Shown here: piece after piece, positions 16,916 through 24,730 of the stretch
Layout: each line of letters starts with the position of its first letter
Numbering within the stretch: the first letter of the stretch is position 1
From: a virus
DNA length: 45,364 nt
Virus record (IMG/VR): IMGVR_UViG_3300047471_000357
Span: 1 to 45,364 of that record
Strand: one strand, 5' to 3'
The notes under the pieces: generated by a model
What the model was told of the DNA's origin: nothing
The model's database searches: none
Seen by the model: the letters and a program-made list of their open reading frames with translations, nothing else
Program-made: the position numbers and the translations under genes

Positions 16916-18580
16916 TCCTCGGAACTTGTGGCCGCCGCTGGTATAGAATGGCTGATTCAGCTTCTTTTCCTCTGCCGCCAATTGCAGCCCCTTTATATAC
17001 CTACTTGCACCCACGACGGGCAACTCCGCGAGTATTTCTTTCTGCCGCTCGGCAAACGGCGCCATGTCCTGCGGCTGGATGCGGCTGGCAATCCCGTAGC
17101 GCGCACCGTCCAGAACGTCCAGCATGGGCGAATCGCCCTCGGCATTGATATCACCGTCATGGCCCGGCTTCTTGCTGCTCATCGCCCACGGGATCGCTTC
17201 CCACAAATGTTCCAGTTCCTCGTCGATCAGCCAGCCTGCGCACTGGCTTGTCCAGGCGGCCGTGTCCAGTTCGTGTTTCTCCGCCAGCAGCGTATAGAGC
17301 AGCGTCCAGCCATCCTCACGCTTATTGAATGCAGGCACCGGGCGAGGTAGCGGCGGCTCATTCGCGCAGAACACGTTGCCCATGCGCTTGGCCCTTGAGA
17401 GCAGGTCCCCGCCAAACGTCTCCGGTGCGCCGTAGATCCTCTCGACCCGCTTCACTTCCTCAAGCGGCGTCATGCTGCAGATCTCCGCGGCGACCGCCAC
17501 CTCGCTGATGCCGTTAATGAGCAGTTCGCGGTAGGTCACTGGGAACTTGCGGGCGCTGCCATCCTTCAGGCGTAGCTCCACGAACGTGTTCCAGGTCGCG
17601 TAGCTGAAGTGCGTCTTGCCCCAGTCATAGGCGATCCAGATAGGCTGCCACTTCTGCTTGTGCATCAGCCGCACTACTTCATCATGCGGGATGCGCGTCA
17701 GTTCCTCATCGAAGATGTCGAAATACTGCCCCTCAAAGCCGCTCCATTTGCCGTATAGCCAGGCGTCACGCACGCGGCGCGGCTGGCTCATCAGCATCTT
17801 GCGATAGGCGCGGCCAGCCGAAGTGTCCGCAGAATAGGCAGGGTTATCGTCAACGAGCGACTGGATGAACAGGTAGTCCTCGGCGTTATAGCTTTCGGGG
17901 TCCTCACCGATCGGGGCGGACTTCTCGATGTCTCCGCCGAACAGGTGATTCAGCACGTCCCCGCCAATGCCGCCGGGGTTTGTTGCTCCCTTGACCTGCG
18001 CCACCACGGGCCTGCCCATGATGTCCGTGTTAATCGTCGTGCGCACCGAGCCGCTGATGAACTTCCACTGCCGGTATTCCCATTCGGACCACTCATCGAA
18101 GTGTGCGCACAGGAACTCGCCTGACAGCATCTTGCGGGTGTCCTCATCGCTGCGGGCCGAGGCAAAGCGGATGATCGAGCCGTTGGGCAGTTCCACGCGC
18201 GTATAACTCATCTCCCCGATATACCTGCCCCTGACTTCCGGGGGCATCTGTCGGAACCGGTCCACGATCGTGCTCATCAGTTCGCCCATGGTGCGGCGCA
18301 GGATGATCTGCCTACTTTTGGGAACCAGATGCGCCTTGAAGATGGCATCCCAGCAGATTGCCTCAGTCTTGCCCGGGCCGCGGCCTCCGCCAATCAGCAC
18401 ATACGGTTCGCGGGCATCGAAGTAGCGCAGTTGCTTCGGGTAGGGATGAAACAGGCAGGAGATGCAGCGCCCATAGTGGTCAGTCTGGTAGATCGAGTAG
18501 CGCGAGCCGTGCGTCTGGCTGTCGAGCGTGCAGGAGAGTTCCGGCCCGCGGTCGCCTTTAAAGTCGAAGTAGTACGGCAC
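16904..18580 (-). CDS. terL: Terminase large subunit
   Basis: A 558-residue packaging motor ATPase and nuclease. Walker A is GGGRGPGKT (residues 64-72), Walker B is CAHFDEWSE (acidic pair at about 162-163), and the coupling motif ATNPGG is at 199-204. The nuclease domain shows an Asp in IAYDWGKTH (about residue 319) and a second acidic site in DVLDGARYG (about 505). It cuts and translocates the phage genome into the procapsid with the small terminase and portal. The gene overlaps the next gene by one base (stop TGA inside TGATG) and starts one base after the upstream stop. It is the clearest phage hallmark here. Confidence 0.95.
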   Translation of the reverse strand: MPYYFDFKGDRGPELSCTLDSQTHGSRYSIYQTDHYGRCISCLFHPYPKQLRYFDAREPYVLIGGGRGPGKTEAICWDAIFKAHLVPKSRQIILRRTMGELMSTIVDRFRQMPPEVRGRYIGEMSYTRVELPNGSIIRFASARSDEDTRKMLSGEFLCAHFDEWSEWEYRQWKFISGSVRTTINTDIMGRPVVAQVKGATNPGGIGGDVLNHLFGGDIEKSAPIGEDPESYNAEDYLFIQSLVDDNPAYSADTSAGRAYRKMLMSQPRRVRDAWLYGKWSGFEGQYFDIFDEELTRIPHDEVVRLMHKQKWQPIWIAYDWGKTHFSYATWNTFVELRLKDGSARKFPVTYRELLINGISEVAVAAEICSMTPLEEVKRVERIYGAPETFGGDLLSRAKRMGNVFCANEPPLPRPVPAFNKREDGWTLLYTLLAEKHELDTAAWTSQCAGWLIDEELEHLWEAIPWAMSSKKPGHDGDINAEGDSPMLDVLDGARYGIASRIQPQDMAPFAERQKEILAELPVVGASRYIKGLQLAAEEKKLNQPFYTSGGHKFRGRRH

Positions 18581-18913
18581 TTAGTTCTTCGCGGTGTCTT
18601 GGAGTTTCTTTTGCGATTCGGCCTGCTGCCGACGCATCAGGATGTATTCGTTCCATTCGTCCGTGCGCAGATAGAAGCGTTTCCCGCCTGCACCCGTGAC
18701 GCCGCGGTGCGCCAAGAAGTCCATGAGCAGGTTCAGCCCTTGGGCAATCTGGTTCTGCTGGTCGATGATGGGGCGGATGTTGGCGTTGAAGTAGTTGCGG
18801 CAATAGTCCATCACGTCTTGCTTGGTGGCAGGCGCCGTCACGTCGATCTTGGCCGCCTGCTCCATCGCTTTGGCCAGCATCGGGTCGGTGATCAGTTGCG
18901 GGGCTTCGCTCAT
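18581..18913 (-). CDS. Hypothetical protein between terminase subunits (110 aa)
   Basis: A 110-residue mostly helical protein. It begins MSEAPQLITDPMLAKAMEQA and ends in a Gln/Lys-rich helix. The middle contains RFYLRTDEWNEYILMRR, with several aromatic and charged residues. No family is recognised. It lies between the small-terminase-like protein and TerL and overlaps the former by one base, so an accessory packaging role is possible. Confidence 0.65.
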   Translation of the reverse strand: MSEAPQLITDPMLAKAMEQAAKIDVTAPATKQDVMDYCRNYFNANIRPIIDQQNQIAQGLNLLMDFLAHRGVTGAGGKRFYLRTDEWNEYILMRRQQAESQKKLQDTAKN

Positions 18914-19236
18914 CAGTTCAGTACCTCGCCTTCGGCTGTGTCGGGCAGGCCATACGTCACCGCTGGGATTGCTGCAGTCTCGGATTGCTCAATGCGCTGC
19001 ACCGCCTTGCCTTCGCTGCGGTCTGCCAGTTCCTTGATTGCGGCAATATCGCCGTGCACCGCCATCATGCAGAGCTTATCGACAATCACCTGGGCATACG
19101 TGCGCCCGTCTGGATCACCGGGATAGAGACTCGCCAGCTTTTCCCGGGCAGCGTCAGTAAGCGGCAGCTTCTTGGGTCGGCCAGGTCCGCCCGGATTTCC
19201 TTCCTTGAACTGATGAGGCTTCAGCCATTCTGGCAT
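18913..19236 (-). CDS. Small-terminase-like DUF5681 protein
   Basis: A 107-residue protein with the N-terminal motif FKEGNPGGPGRPKKLP (about residues 10-25). This is the DUF5681-type start often found in proteins encoded immediately before TerL in phages and prophages. The remaining residues are helical. The expected role is DNA recognition for packaging, but many such proteins are only inferred to be small terminases. Located first in the packaging/head cluster. Confidence 0.7.
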   Translation of the reverse strand: MPEWLKPHQFKEGNPGGPGRPKKLPLTDAAREKLASLYPGDPDGRTYAQVIVDKLCMMAVHGDIAAIKELADRSEGKAVQRIEQSETAAIPAVTYGLPDTAEGEVLN

Positions 19237-19263
19237 TCGCGTTTCCTCTGCGTTTTAACGCCT

Positions 19264-20721
19264 TCAGGCCGCAATGTGCAAACCACAGTCCCGACAGCGT
19301 GGACCGAGCGGATGCACGATCATGCGGACACTCTTGCAACGCTTGCACTGCCCATTCCAACGCGGGGCTTTGGTTCTTCCAAGTTCTTGCTGATCATGCA
19401 CTTGCAGCATAAGGTTGGGGTCCCACTTCTGCGCGCGCTCGTTTAGGTGAATCGTCAGCTTGCCGCGGTTGAACTCCGGCCCGCGGGAATTGTCATACGT
19501 TAGGCGCGGATCATGAAACAGTTCAATCCCATGCTGCCACATCCAGTAGCCGATGTCCGTGTCCTCGCCCCAATGCGAGACTTGATCCTGGGCAATGAGC
19601 ATCGCTGCCCGTGCCGACAGCCAGTATCCCATTCCACCATGCGGAGCCGTGTGGCTTTGCTTCGGGTGCGACACGCACGGAGGGCATTCGAAGCTGCGGC
19701 CGCTGAACTCATGCAGGAAGAAACTGCTGTCCGCCAGCCGGTCTGGGAACACATAGGTATCACTGAAAATGCGGAAAATCCAGTCATAACCGTGCTCGAG
19801 CGCCCACAGGAGACTAAAGCGTGTCTTGTAGATGAGACCAAAGTAACTATCGGGGCAATCGAGAACGACTTCCTGCTCTGCCAGTGGGGCAGTGTACAGT
19901 GGTACTTTTGACAGGGCGTTCGTAGGGTCTAATGGCCCTATGCTCGGTGGGCCTGGCGAGTCCATCGGAATAGGGAAAGAAGTACTCGGGTGCAAGCCTC
20001 CCAGGAAGAACCGCAGGTCCCATCCGGGCGGCATGTATCTGCCCCAAGTATCGCGGATGTTCTGGTTCGTGCCGTTCTTGGCATCGCGCCAGCAGGTCGA
20101 GCACGCGATCAACACCTTCTTGCTGCGCCCGTAGGTTTTGCACATATCCTCAGGGTCATATATGCCTGTTTGGCTGGATAAGTGCACGCTGATCAGGTCG
20201 TTGGCTGCGGTCGGTGCGGACTCCTTGCGCCCATAGGATTGCCCCATAGAATAGCGGCGATCGTGCGTGGGAGTGATGCCGCGCGCGAGCAGCGTCTCAC
20301 CTACCCATTGATCCTGAAGTTTGTGCGATTCCTTGGCTGGGTCTATTGCCGCTTCCGCGAGTATGCGCCCAGCAGATGCAGACAGCCAATAACCAGGACC
20401 TCCGTGGCAAAAATCAAACTCAACGCCGCCCATATCGGGAGGTCGCGGGAGATCCAAGGTAGAACCGACATAATCAGCCTCCGGTGCCGTCAGCCGTGAT
20501 GGCAGCACGAACGTGTCCGCATCGCAGCGGAAGATCATCTCGTACTGTTCCTTGACCGCCCATCGCAGCATCTCCCGCGTCTTAAGTGTCAGGTCGATCC
20601 AGAGTCCATCGGGGCAGTCGAGCCGCACTTCGTCCGGTTCCAGCTTGCCCGTTACTGTCTTGCCGTAGAAGATGCGATAATCGACCGTGGGCGGCAGATC
20701 CTTCAGCCACGTATCGCGCAA
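19264..20721 (-). CDS. Tandem glycosyltransferase (two GT31-like repeats)
   Basis: A 485-residue protein made of two related halves. Half one has IRDTW-like MRDTWLKDLPP, a DxD motif in FRCDADTFVLPSRL (about residues 64-77) and GYWLSASAGRILAEAA. Half two repeats these as NIRDTWGRYMPPG, FRIFSDTYVFPDRL (second DxD degenerate) and GYWLSARAAMLIAQ. This matches the beta-1,3-galactosyltransferase or fringe-like fold. The C-terminus has a zinc ribbon with two CxxC pairs (CKRCKS and CRDCGL). The annotated start is TTG 20721, but the frame is open to about 20784 and the preceding codons read SVILIGSCGKD, matching KKVLIACSTCWRD in half two. No ATG/GTG/TTG exists there; an ATT at 20784-20782 follows AAAAGG by seven bases. 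The true start is probably upstream. Confidence 0.8.
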   Translation of the reverse strand: MRDTWLKDLPPTVDYRIFYGKTVTGKLEPDEVRLDCPDGLWIDLTLKTREMLRWAVKEQYEMIFRCDADTFVLPSRLTAPEADYVGSTLDLPRPPDMGGVEFDFCHGGPGYWLSASAGRILAEAAIDPAKESHKLQDQWVGETLLARGITPTHDRRYSMGQSYGRKESAPTAANDLISVHLSSQTGIYDPEDMCKTYGRSKKVLIACSTCWRDAKNGTNQNIRDTWGRYMPPGWDLRFFLGGLHPSTSFPIPMDSPGPPSIGPLDPTNALSKVPLYTAPLAEQEVVLDCPDSYFGLIYKTRFSLLWALEHGYDWIFRIFSDTYVFPDRLADSSFFLHEFSGRSFECPPCVSHPKQSHTAPHGGMGYWLSARAAMLIAQDQVSHWGEDTDIGYWMWQHGIELFHDPRLTYDNSRGPEFNRGKLTIHLNERAQKWDPNLMLQVHDQQELGRTKAPRWNGQCKRCKSVRMIVHPLGPRCRDCGLHIAA

Positions 20722-20771
20722 CGCCTTGACGGCGCCTGATTCGCGGTCCTTGCCGCAGCTGCCGATGAGGA

Positions 20772-21386
20772 TTACGCTTCGAATTGCAGTACCTTTTGAC
20801 TGAGACGTTTGGCCGCTATTTCGCAGTACTTTTCCTCTATCTCTATGCCGATGGCCATACGGCCTAAGTCCTTTGCGGCGCGGAGGGTTGTTCCGCTGCC
20901 CATGAATGGGTCGAGAACGTCTCCAGTGGTGCGGGATTCAAGAATGCTCCACTGAATCAACTCCAGTGGCTTTTCTGTGGGATGCCCATAGAACACTCGA
21001 CCAACTGGCCACTCGAAACGTTGGATCGGTCTATCCATATTCGTCCAAGCCAGCTCACATTTACCCATAGTCGGAACGGCGTTCAGTTTGTCCCAGACCA
21101 ACCAGCAACGGCTCAATGGCAAATTGAAATAGTTCCCTCCCCAAATAACTAACCTGTCAGCCGCTCCCATAAGAAACTCGATGTCGGGTGCCTCCATATC
21201 CCACGGGTTCCCTTCGCTGAGTAACGTCCAATGTCCGGTCCCCTTACCGCCCTTCATAACTCGCCCAATTCCATAGGGCGGATCGGTTAGCACCAACTCG
21301 CATCGCGGAATCCCCGGCAGCACTTCCCTGCAATCTCCGTGATAGATCGTGCAGCCGTCCTCTTGGTAATAGGGCTTCATATCCAC
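20772..21386 (-). CDS. Site-specific DNA methyltransferase (adenine or cytosine N4 type)
   Basis: A 204-residue enzyme that transfers a methyl group from SAM to DNA. Motif IV DPPY is at residues 35-38 and the SAM-binding motif DPFMGSGTT is at 159-167, the order typical of beta-class N6-adenine/N4-cytosine methyltransferases. It has no partner restriction gene, so protection of phage DNA from host restriction is likely. It overlaps its neighbour by ten bases and the upstream end of the glycosyltransferase frame. Confidence 0.85.
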   Translation of the reverse strand: MDMKPYYQEDGCTIYHGDCREVLPGIPRCELVLTDPPYGIGRVMKGGKGTGHWTLLSEGNPWDMEAPDIEFLMGAADRLVIWGGNYFNLPLSRCWLVWDKLNAVPTMGKCELAWTNMDRPIQRFEWPVGRVFYGHPTEKPLELIQWSILESRTTGDVLDPFMGSGTTLRAAKDLGRMAIGIEIEEKYCEIAAKRLSQKVLQFEA

Positions 21387-21922
21387 CAGATCAGGTCAGG
21401 GCCGCGCGAGGGCTGCCCGAATAGCTCATTCACTACGGCCGTAACTCCCGCATGGTAGTCCGGGTGCCCGTAATCGTGCCCGCAGAGCAAGCCGCCCTCT
21501 CTGAGCAGCGGTCGCCACGCCAAAATGTCCTCTTTGACGCTTTCGTATTCATGGTCGCCGTCGATAAACACCATGTCAAAACGCAGATTGCGGAGGTTCT
21601 GGGCCGCTTTAAGGGAATCAAGCCTGTAAGGTATAACCGTGCAGGGAGAATCGGCCATATTGCGCAGGAACGCCGGGAATGGCGGTTCTGGTGCGATGCC
21701 GAAGCTTCTGCCGATCTCTGCATCCTTCTCGCGCCCTGAATACCATGGGTCTACGGCAATCACCGTGCCGATGCAGTTGTCCGCGAGCGCGCGCGTGCTG
21801 CGCCCGTGAAACGAGCCAATCTCGGCAATGAGCCAGCGCCGCGATGCCTGCTCTGCCAGCCAGAGCAGCTCCGCCTCGGTCATCCAGCCAGGGATTGCGA
21901 GCGCTTTGCTGATGTCACGCAT
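21377..21922 (-). CDS. Class I SAM-dependent methyltransferase
   Basis: A 181-residue protein with Rossmann-like methyltransferase features: IAEIGSFHGRSTRALA (motif I, about residues 32-47), AVDPWYSGRE, and FDMVFIDGDHEYESVKED (about 114-131), the signature of the Methyltransf_24 family. The acceptor is unknown; sugars are common in this family, and its neighbours are a sugar epimerase and a glycosyltransferase. It overlaps the epimerase by 43 bases and the DNA methyltransferase by ten. Confidence 0.8.
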   Translation of the reverse strand: MRDISKALAIPGWMTEAELLWLAEQASRRWLIAEIGSFHGRSTRALADNCIGTVIAVDPWYSGREKDAEIGRSFGIAPEPPFPAFLRNMADSPCTVIPYRLDSLKAAQNLRNLRFDMVFIDGDHEYESVKEDILAWRPLLREGGLLCGHDYGHPDYHAGVTAVVNELFGQPSRGPDLIWWI

Positions 21923-22770
21923 GGAAACGAATCCTCGATCATCTTGTCCAGATCGTACTCTGCCACAAAGCCAAGTGCCTGCTTGGCGCGTGCGGGATTG
22001 CTGTGCAGGTGCATGGCATCGCCCGGCCGCTTGGCCACGTACTCCACCGGCACGCCCAGTTTCTCCGCGATGTCGTTCATCGAGTACTCATGCCCCGTCG
22101 ATACGTTGATCGTCTCCGAGCGGATATCCGAGAACAGCGCCAGTTCGAAGGCGCGCGCCACGTCCTTGACATGCACCCAGTCACGGGATTGCGTGCCGTC
22201 GCCCGTGATCTGCACCTTGCCCAGCTTGGCATAGGTCTGATCGAGCGCGGCAAACGCGCACAGTTGATATTCCGTGATCGACTGCCCCGGCCCGCCAATG
22301 TTCGATGGCCGCAGGCCCATGCAGGAAACGCCCATGCTGGCATACAGCCGCACCAGTTCTTCGCAGGTCTGCTTAGTCGTGCGATACACGGTCAGGCAAT
22401 CGGAAAGCGTGATGTTCGAAGAACAGACGATGACGCGCTTGAGCGAATAGCTGCGGGCAATCTCTAGAATATTAACCGTTCCGGTTACGTTTACGTCCCA
22501 AGCCGTGCGCGGAAAGTCCCTGCAGATCAGGTTGCGGCCATAAGCCGCCAGATGAACGATGTGCGTTATTTTCTTTTCTTGAATGGCCCACAGCAAATCC
22601 TTGTGCGCCCGCACGTCTCCAATGAATTCCCCGGCATATTGCGTGTCGCCGCCGCACTTCTCATCTAAGTTATCAAAGCTGACAACTAACTCAACTTTGG
22701 GATTCGCTCTGAGCCGTGCAACGACTTGCCTGCCGAGGAATCCCGCCGCGCCTGTACACAGAACTCGCAT
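21880..22770 (-). CDS. NAD-dependent NDP-sugar epimerase/dehydratase
   Basis: A 296-residue short-chain-dehydrogenase-type enzyme. The N-terminal Rossmann motif is TGAAGFLG (residues 6-13). The catalytic triad pattern is SSN (117-119) with Y129-R-T-T-K133. A nucleotide-sugar role is inferred from family. The start is ATG 22770; the longer frame (to 23136) would run through the plus-strand sigma-like gene and is not used. The C-terminal overlap with the methyltransferase suggests one operon producing a modified sugar. It is divergent from the sigma-like gene with only 21 bases between starts. Confidence 0.85.
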   Translation of the reverse strand: MRVLCTGAAGFLGRQVVARLRANPKVELVVSFDNLDEKCGGDTQYAGEFIGDVRAHKDLLWAIQEKKITHIVHLAAYGRNLICRDFPRTAWDVNVTGTVNILEIARSYSLKRVIVCSSNITLSDCLTVYRTTKQTCEELVRLYASMGVSCMGLRPSNIGGPGQSITEYQLCAFAALDQTYAKLGKVQITGDGTQSRDWVHVKDVARAFELALFSDIRSETINVSTGHEYSMNDIAEKLGVPVEYVAKRPGDAMHLHSNPARAKQALGFVAEYDLDKMIEDSFPCVTSAKRSQSLAG

Positions 22771-22791
22771 GGGTGTGCTATATAACATACA

Positions 22792-23307
22792 GTGAAACGC
22801 CGACGCTACTACGGAAAAGAATTGATTCGCAGCAATCCCGTTTTGCTCCGCAAATATGGCAAGCTGGTCCGCTTCGTGGCTGACAAGTACGTGCGCTCGT
22901 TCCGCCTCACCCGGGAGCAGGGCGAGGACCTGTACCATTCCCTGCTGGCGGAAATGTTCAAGGCCAAGCGCGGCTATCGCAACTATAAAGGCATCTCGCT
23001 GATCCTGAAGCATAAGATGCGCGACATCATCGCACCGGCCATCAAGCATGAGCACGTTCTGCCCATCATGGAAATAGATTCGCCGCGCGTGGCGCCGACG
23101 ACGGTGCAGCTGGACGTGCAGGAGATGCTGCCGCACCTGGACGCGTTGCCCTTCTCGCAGCGGTTAGTGTTGGAATTGAACTTCGGGTTGGATGGCAGTG
23201 ATCCGTTTGGCGTCGAGCAGATTGCCCGCAAGCTCAAAAGGCCGACGGACTGGGTGACACGGCGCCGCGCGGAGGCGCTGGCAACATTGCGTTCCCGGTT
23301 AAGCTGA
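22792..23307 (+). CDS. Sigma-factor-like transcription protein (171 aa)
   Basis: A 171-residue plus-strand protein starting at GTG 22792. The end, LPFSQRLVLELNFGLDGSDP followed by GVEQIARKLKRPTDWVTRRR, closely follows region 4 of sigma-70 factors (the 'R-x-V-L-x-L-R-F-G-L ... I-A ... R-x-x-A-L' pattern). The middle (about residues 40-85), EDLYHSLLAEMFKAKRGYRN, resembles region 2. The size is close to T4 gp55 (185 aa). It would direct host RNA polymerase to phage promoters; a link to the CCGTTCTATC elements is only a hypothesis. Its 3' end overlaps the convergent RusA-like gene by 74 bases. Confidence 0.7.
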   Translation: MKRRRYYGKELIRSNPVLLRKYGKLVRFVADKYVRSFRLTREQGEDLYHSLLAEMFKAKRGYRNYKGISLILKHKMRDIIAPAIKHEHVLPIMEIDSPRVAPTTVQLDVQEMLPHLDALPFSQRLVLELNFGLDGSDPFGVEQIARKLKRPTDWVTRRRAEALATLRSRLS

Positions 23308-23638
23308 TTACCGTTATCTTTTGCGATCCCTTCCTCTGTGAAACGTGCAATTCGATATGCTCCGCCGTGTCGTCCGCCAATATCTCAAGGTTCACCAGAC
23401 TATCGAGTATAACCTTGGCGGCAGACACCAGGTTATCGGGGTCATAGAACTGCTTGTGCTGGATGCAGATATTCACCTCGACCTTGCCGCATAGTTTGGG
23501 CAGATGCTTCGACTTGATGTGCCAGCCCCAGTTATCCCGCAGCCGTTGGTACACGAACCGATTGCGATACTTTCGCCGCAATTGATTCGCACCCGGCGGC
23601 ACCATCGGAACACAGAAGGCATACTCTTTACAGGCCAC
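23234..23638 (-). CDS. RusA-family Holliday junction resolvase-like protein
   Basis: A 134-residue protein with the RusA signature YDPDNLVSAAKVILDSLV (Y65-D66-P67-D68-N69-L70 and K75) and ILADDTAEHIELHV (D89-D90). These Asp residues coordinate metal in RusA, which cuts Holliday junctions. The start is GTG 23638, overlapping the upstream gene by 11 bases. It lies in the recombination block with YqaJ and Erf-like proteins, consistent with resolving concatemer branches before packaging. The last 25 residues (Pro/Ala-rich) are outside the domain. Confidence 0.8.
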   Translation of the reverse strand: MACKEYAFCVPMVPPGANQLRRKYRNRFVYQRLRDNWGWHIKSKHLPKLCGKVEVNICIQHKQFYDPDNLVSAAKVILDSLVNLEILADDTAEHIELHVSQRKGSQKITVISLTGNAMLPAPPRGAVSPSPSAF

Positions 23639-23951
23639 GGGGCAAAGGCCTCCCGCAAGCTTTGCAGCACTGCCTCTTTATCTTCTCAAGTGTGCTTTTC
23701 GGTCCGTCCGTATAAAGCAGGTGAATGATAGTCGTATGGTGGCGGTTGAGCATTTTACCGATCTGCGTGAACGATGCCCCATTGATGCGGGCCAGCCGCA
23801 CAAACTCCCGCCGGATGGCCACCAGTGCCCATGAATTACCCCCACCACAGACTTCCTGCGGCGATCGCCCCGCCTGCAGGCAGACTACTTTCAGAATGGC
23901 TTCGAACTTGTCCTTGGCTTCCATGCCGTTAATTATCCTGCTCTCTCCCAT
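23628..23951 (-). CDS. Stand-alone DnaA domain IV-like DNA-binding protein
   Basis: A protein of about 107 residues (ATG 23951; an ATG at 23924 or TTG at 23966 are alternatives). The core WALVAIRREFVRLARINGAS then FTQIGKMLNRHHTTIIHLL follows the C-terminal DnaA domain (Bac_DnaA_C), including the 'I-G-x-x-x-x-R-x-H-T-T-V' helix-turn-helix signature. No ATPase domain is present. The C-terminus has CCKACG, possibly a metal knuckle. Directly upstream is a gene-free region with two perfect DnaA boxes, so binding at a phage origin is the natural inference. Confidence 0.75.
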   Translation of the reverse strand: MGESRIINGMEAKDKFEAILKVVCLQAGRSPQEVCGGGNSWALVAIRREFVRLARINGASFTQIGKMLNRHHTTIIHLLYTDGPKSTLEKIKRQCCKACGRPLPRGL

Positions 23952-23977
23952 GCGTACCCCTGTCAAGAATTAACATT

Positions 23978-23989
23978 TCCACATGTGGA
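23978..23989. repeat. 12-bp palindrome in the origin region
   Basis: TCCACATGTGGA is a perfect inverted repeat immediately upstream of the DnaA-like gene, and could be an operator or additional protein-binding site. Confidence 0.5.
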
Positions 23990-24002
23990 CCAATTTTGCC
24001 AC

Positions 24003-24011
24003 TTATCCACA
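24003..24011 (+). promoter_or_regulatory. DnaA box 1
   Basis: TTATCCACA matches the consensus bacterial DnaA box exactly. It is followed immediately by the TTTCCAAAGG tandem repeat. Confidence 0.7.
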
Positions 24012-24014
24012 GTT

Positions 24015-24035
24015 TTTCCAAAGGATTTCCAAAGG
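24015..24035. repeat. 11-bp tandem direct repeat in the origin region
   Basis: TTTCCAAAGG occurs at 24015-24024 and again at 24026-24035, a period of 11 bases close to one helical turn, directly after DnaA box 1. Confidence 0.6.
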
Positions 24036-24103
24036 CTTAAAATTCCATTAAGTCGCATATGTATCATGTACTTAACACCACTTTGTAACGAAAGTACCCA
24101 GTT

Positions 24104-24112
24104 TTATCCACA
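24104..24112 (+). promoter_or_regulatory. DnaA box 2
   Basis: A second exact TTATCCACA in the same orientation, 101 bases from the first. Confidence 0.7.
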
Positions 24113-24225
24113 GGCCTAAATTGGTTCTCCCCCAAAATCCGGTGTTATATTTCTTTGGAATCTTTCGTTGTTTTCGTCCCCCACTCCGTAAAAGAACAAA
24201 GAGCGGCTGCTAAGAGTCAACTTCC

Positions 24226-24498
24226 TCAAAAGTGCCCCGGGCAGCCGTGCAGATCATACTCGACGTGGCAGGACTTGCATAAGATCCACACATTATCGAG
24301 TGTGTCGCTGCCGCCCCTGCCGCGGGGCTTCTTGTGCGACAGTTCCAGCCACCATTGCGAGCCGCACTTTACGCAGCGGCCGCCGTCCCGGCTCATCGCC
24401 TGGCTGCGCAGCTTGGCCATGCCCTTAGCATTGAGGCGTATCGGCTTGTGCTTCGGAAAGGCGGCCTCGGTATAGGTGCCGTCCGTCATCTCACTCAC
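24226..24498 (-). CDS. HNH endonuclease (90 aa)
   Basis: A compact HNH nuclease with a zinc-binding frame: CVKCGSQWWLELSHKKP, then DNVWILCKSCHVEYDLH. The catalytic-type histidine is in LSHKK and the CxxC pairs bind the structural zinc. The start is taken as GTG 24498, five bases after GGAGG (24508-24504); ATG 24489 is an alternative. It begins eight bases before the end of the preceding gene. HNH proteins near packaging genes can aid cos cleavage, but this one sits beside the putative origin, so homing or recombination is as likely. Confidence 0.8.
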   Translation of the reverse strand: MSEMTDGTYTEAAFPKHKPIRLNAKGMAKLRSQAMSRDGGRCVKCGSQWWLELSHKKPRGRGGSDTLDNVWILCKSCHVEYDLHGCPGHF

Positions 24499-24730
24499 GT
24501 TCACCTCCCGCAGCTTTCCGAATCGCGTTATATTCCCCACACATATAAGCACTCGCCAATTCCTTGGCTAGAAATTTTGCCTGTTGATCGGCATCCATTT
24601 TGAATACCTTGAAGAAGCGGAGAATGGTTTCCGCTTTCCATGCGTACTTCTTGGCCAGTTCATCTTGCTGACGCTTGGCTCGTCCCGCGATCTGTCTCAC
24701 CTCCCGCGCACGCGGTTCAGTCTGGGTCAT
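24491..24730 (-). CDS. Small helical protein (79 aa)
   Basis: A 79-residue protein from ATG 24730 (overlaps the upstream TGA as ATGA, with GGAG eight bases before). It is rich in Arg, Lys, Gln and Ala and predicted helical, for example AKRQQDELAKKYAWKAETIL. No domain is recognised. It belongs to a chain of overlapping small early genes. Confidence 0.65.
   Translation of the reverse strand: MTQTEPRAREVRQIAGRAKRQQDELAKKYAWKAETILRFFKVFKMDADQQAKFLAKELASAYMCGEYNAIRKAAGGERE

Larger units (their letters stand above)
23967..24225. other. Candidate replication origin: AT-rich, DnaA boxes, repeats
   Basis: A stretch of roughly 260 bases with no convincing gene and visibly richer in A/T than the rest. 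It contains two perfect DnaA boxes (TTATCCACA) in the same orientation 101 bases apart, an 11-bp tandem repeat (TTTCCAAAGG units), a 12-bp palindrome TCCACATGTGGA at 23978-23989 and T-rich runs. It is flanked by a DnaA-domain-IV gene and an HNH gene. These are the ingredients of a DnaA-type origin. No iteron set beyond this is seen. Confidence 0.65.

Noticed and set aside
16933-16946. CCATTCTATA near the end of the terminase gene
   Set aside because: It differs in the core and is read as codons (PFYT) of a conserved protein end. Not counted as a copy of the element.
22771-23136. Extension of the epimerase frame upstream of ATG 22770
   Set aside because: The Rossmann motif sits right at ATG 22770, and the extra region is Arg/His-rich sequence antisense to the sigma-like gene.
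24113-24225. T-rich region after DnaA box 2 as a terminator of the HNH gene
   Set aside because: No stem of useful length precedes the T-runs; it is better explained as the AT-rich part of the putative origin.
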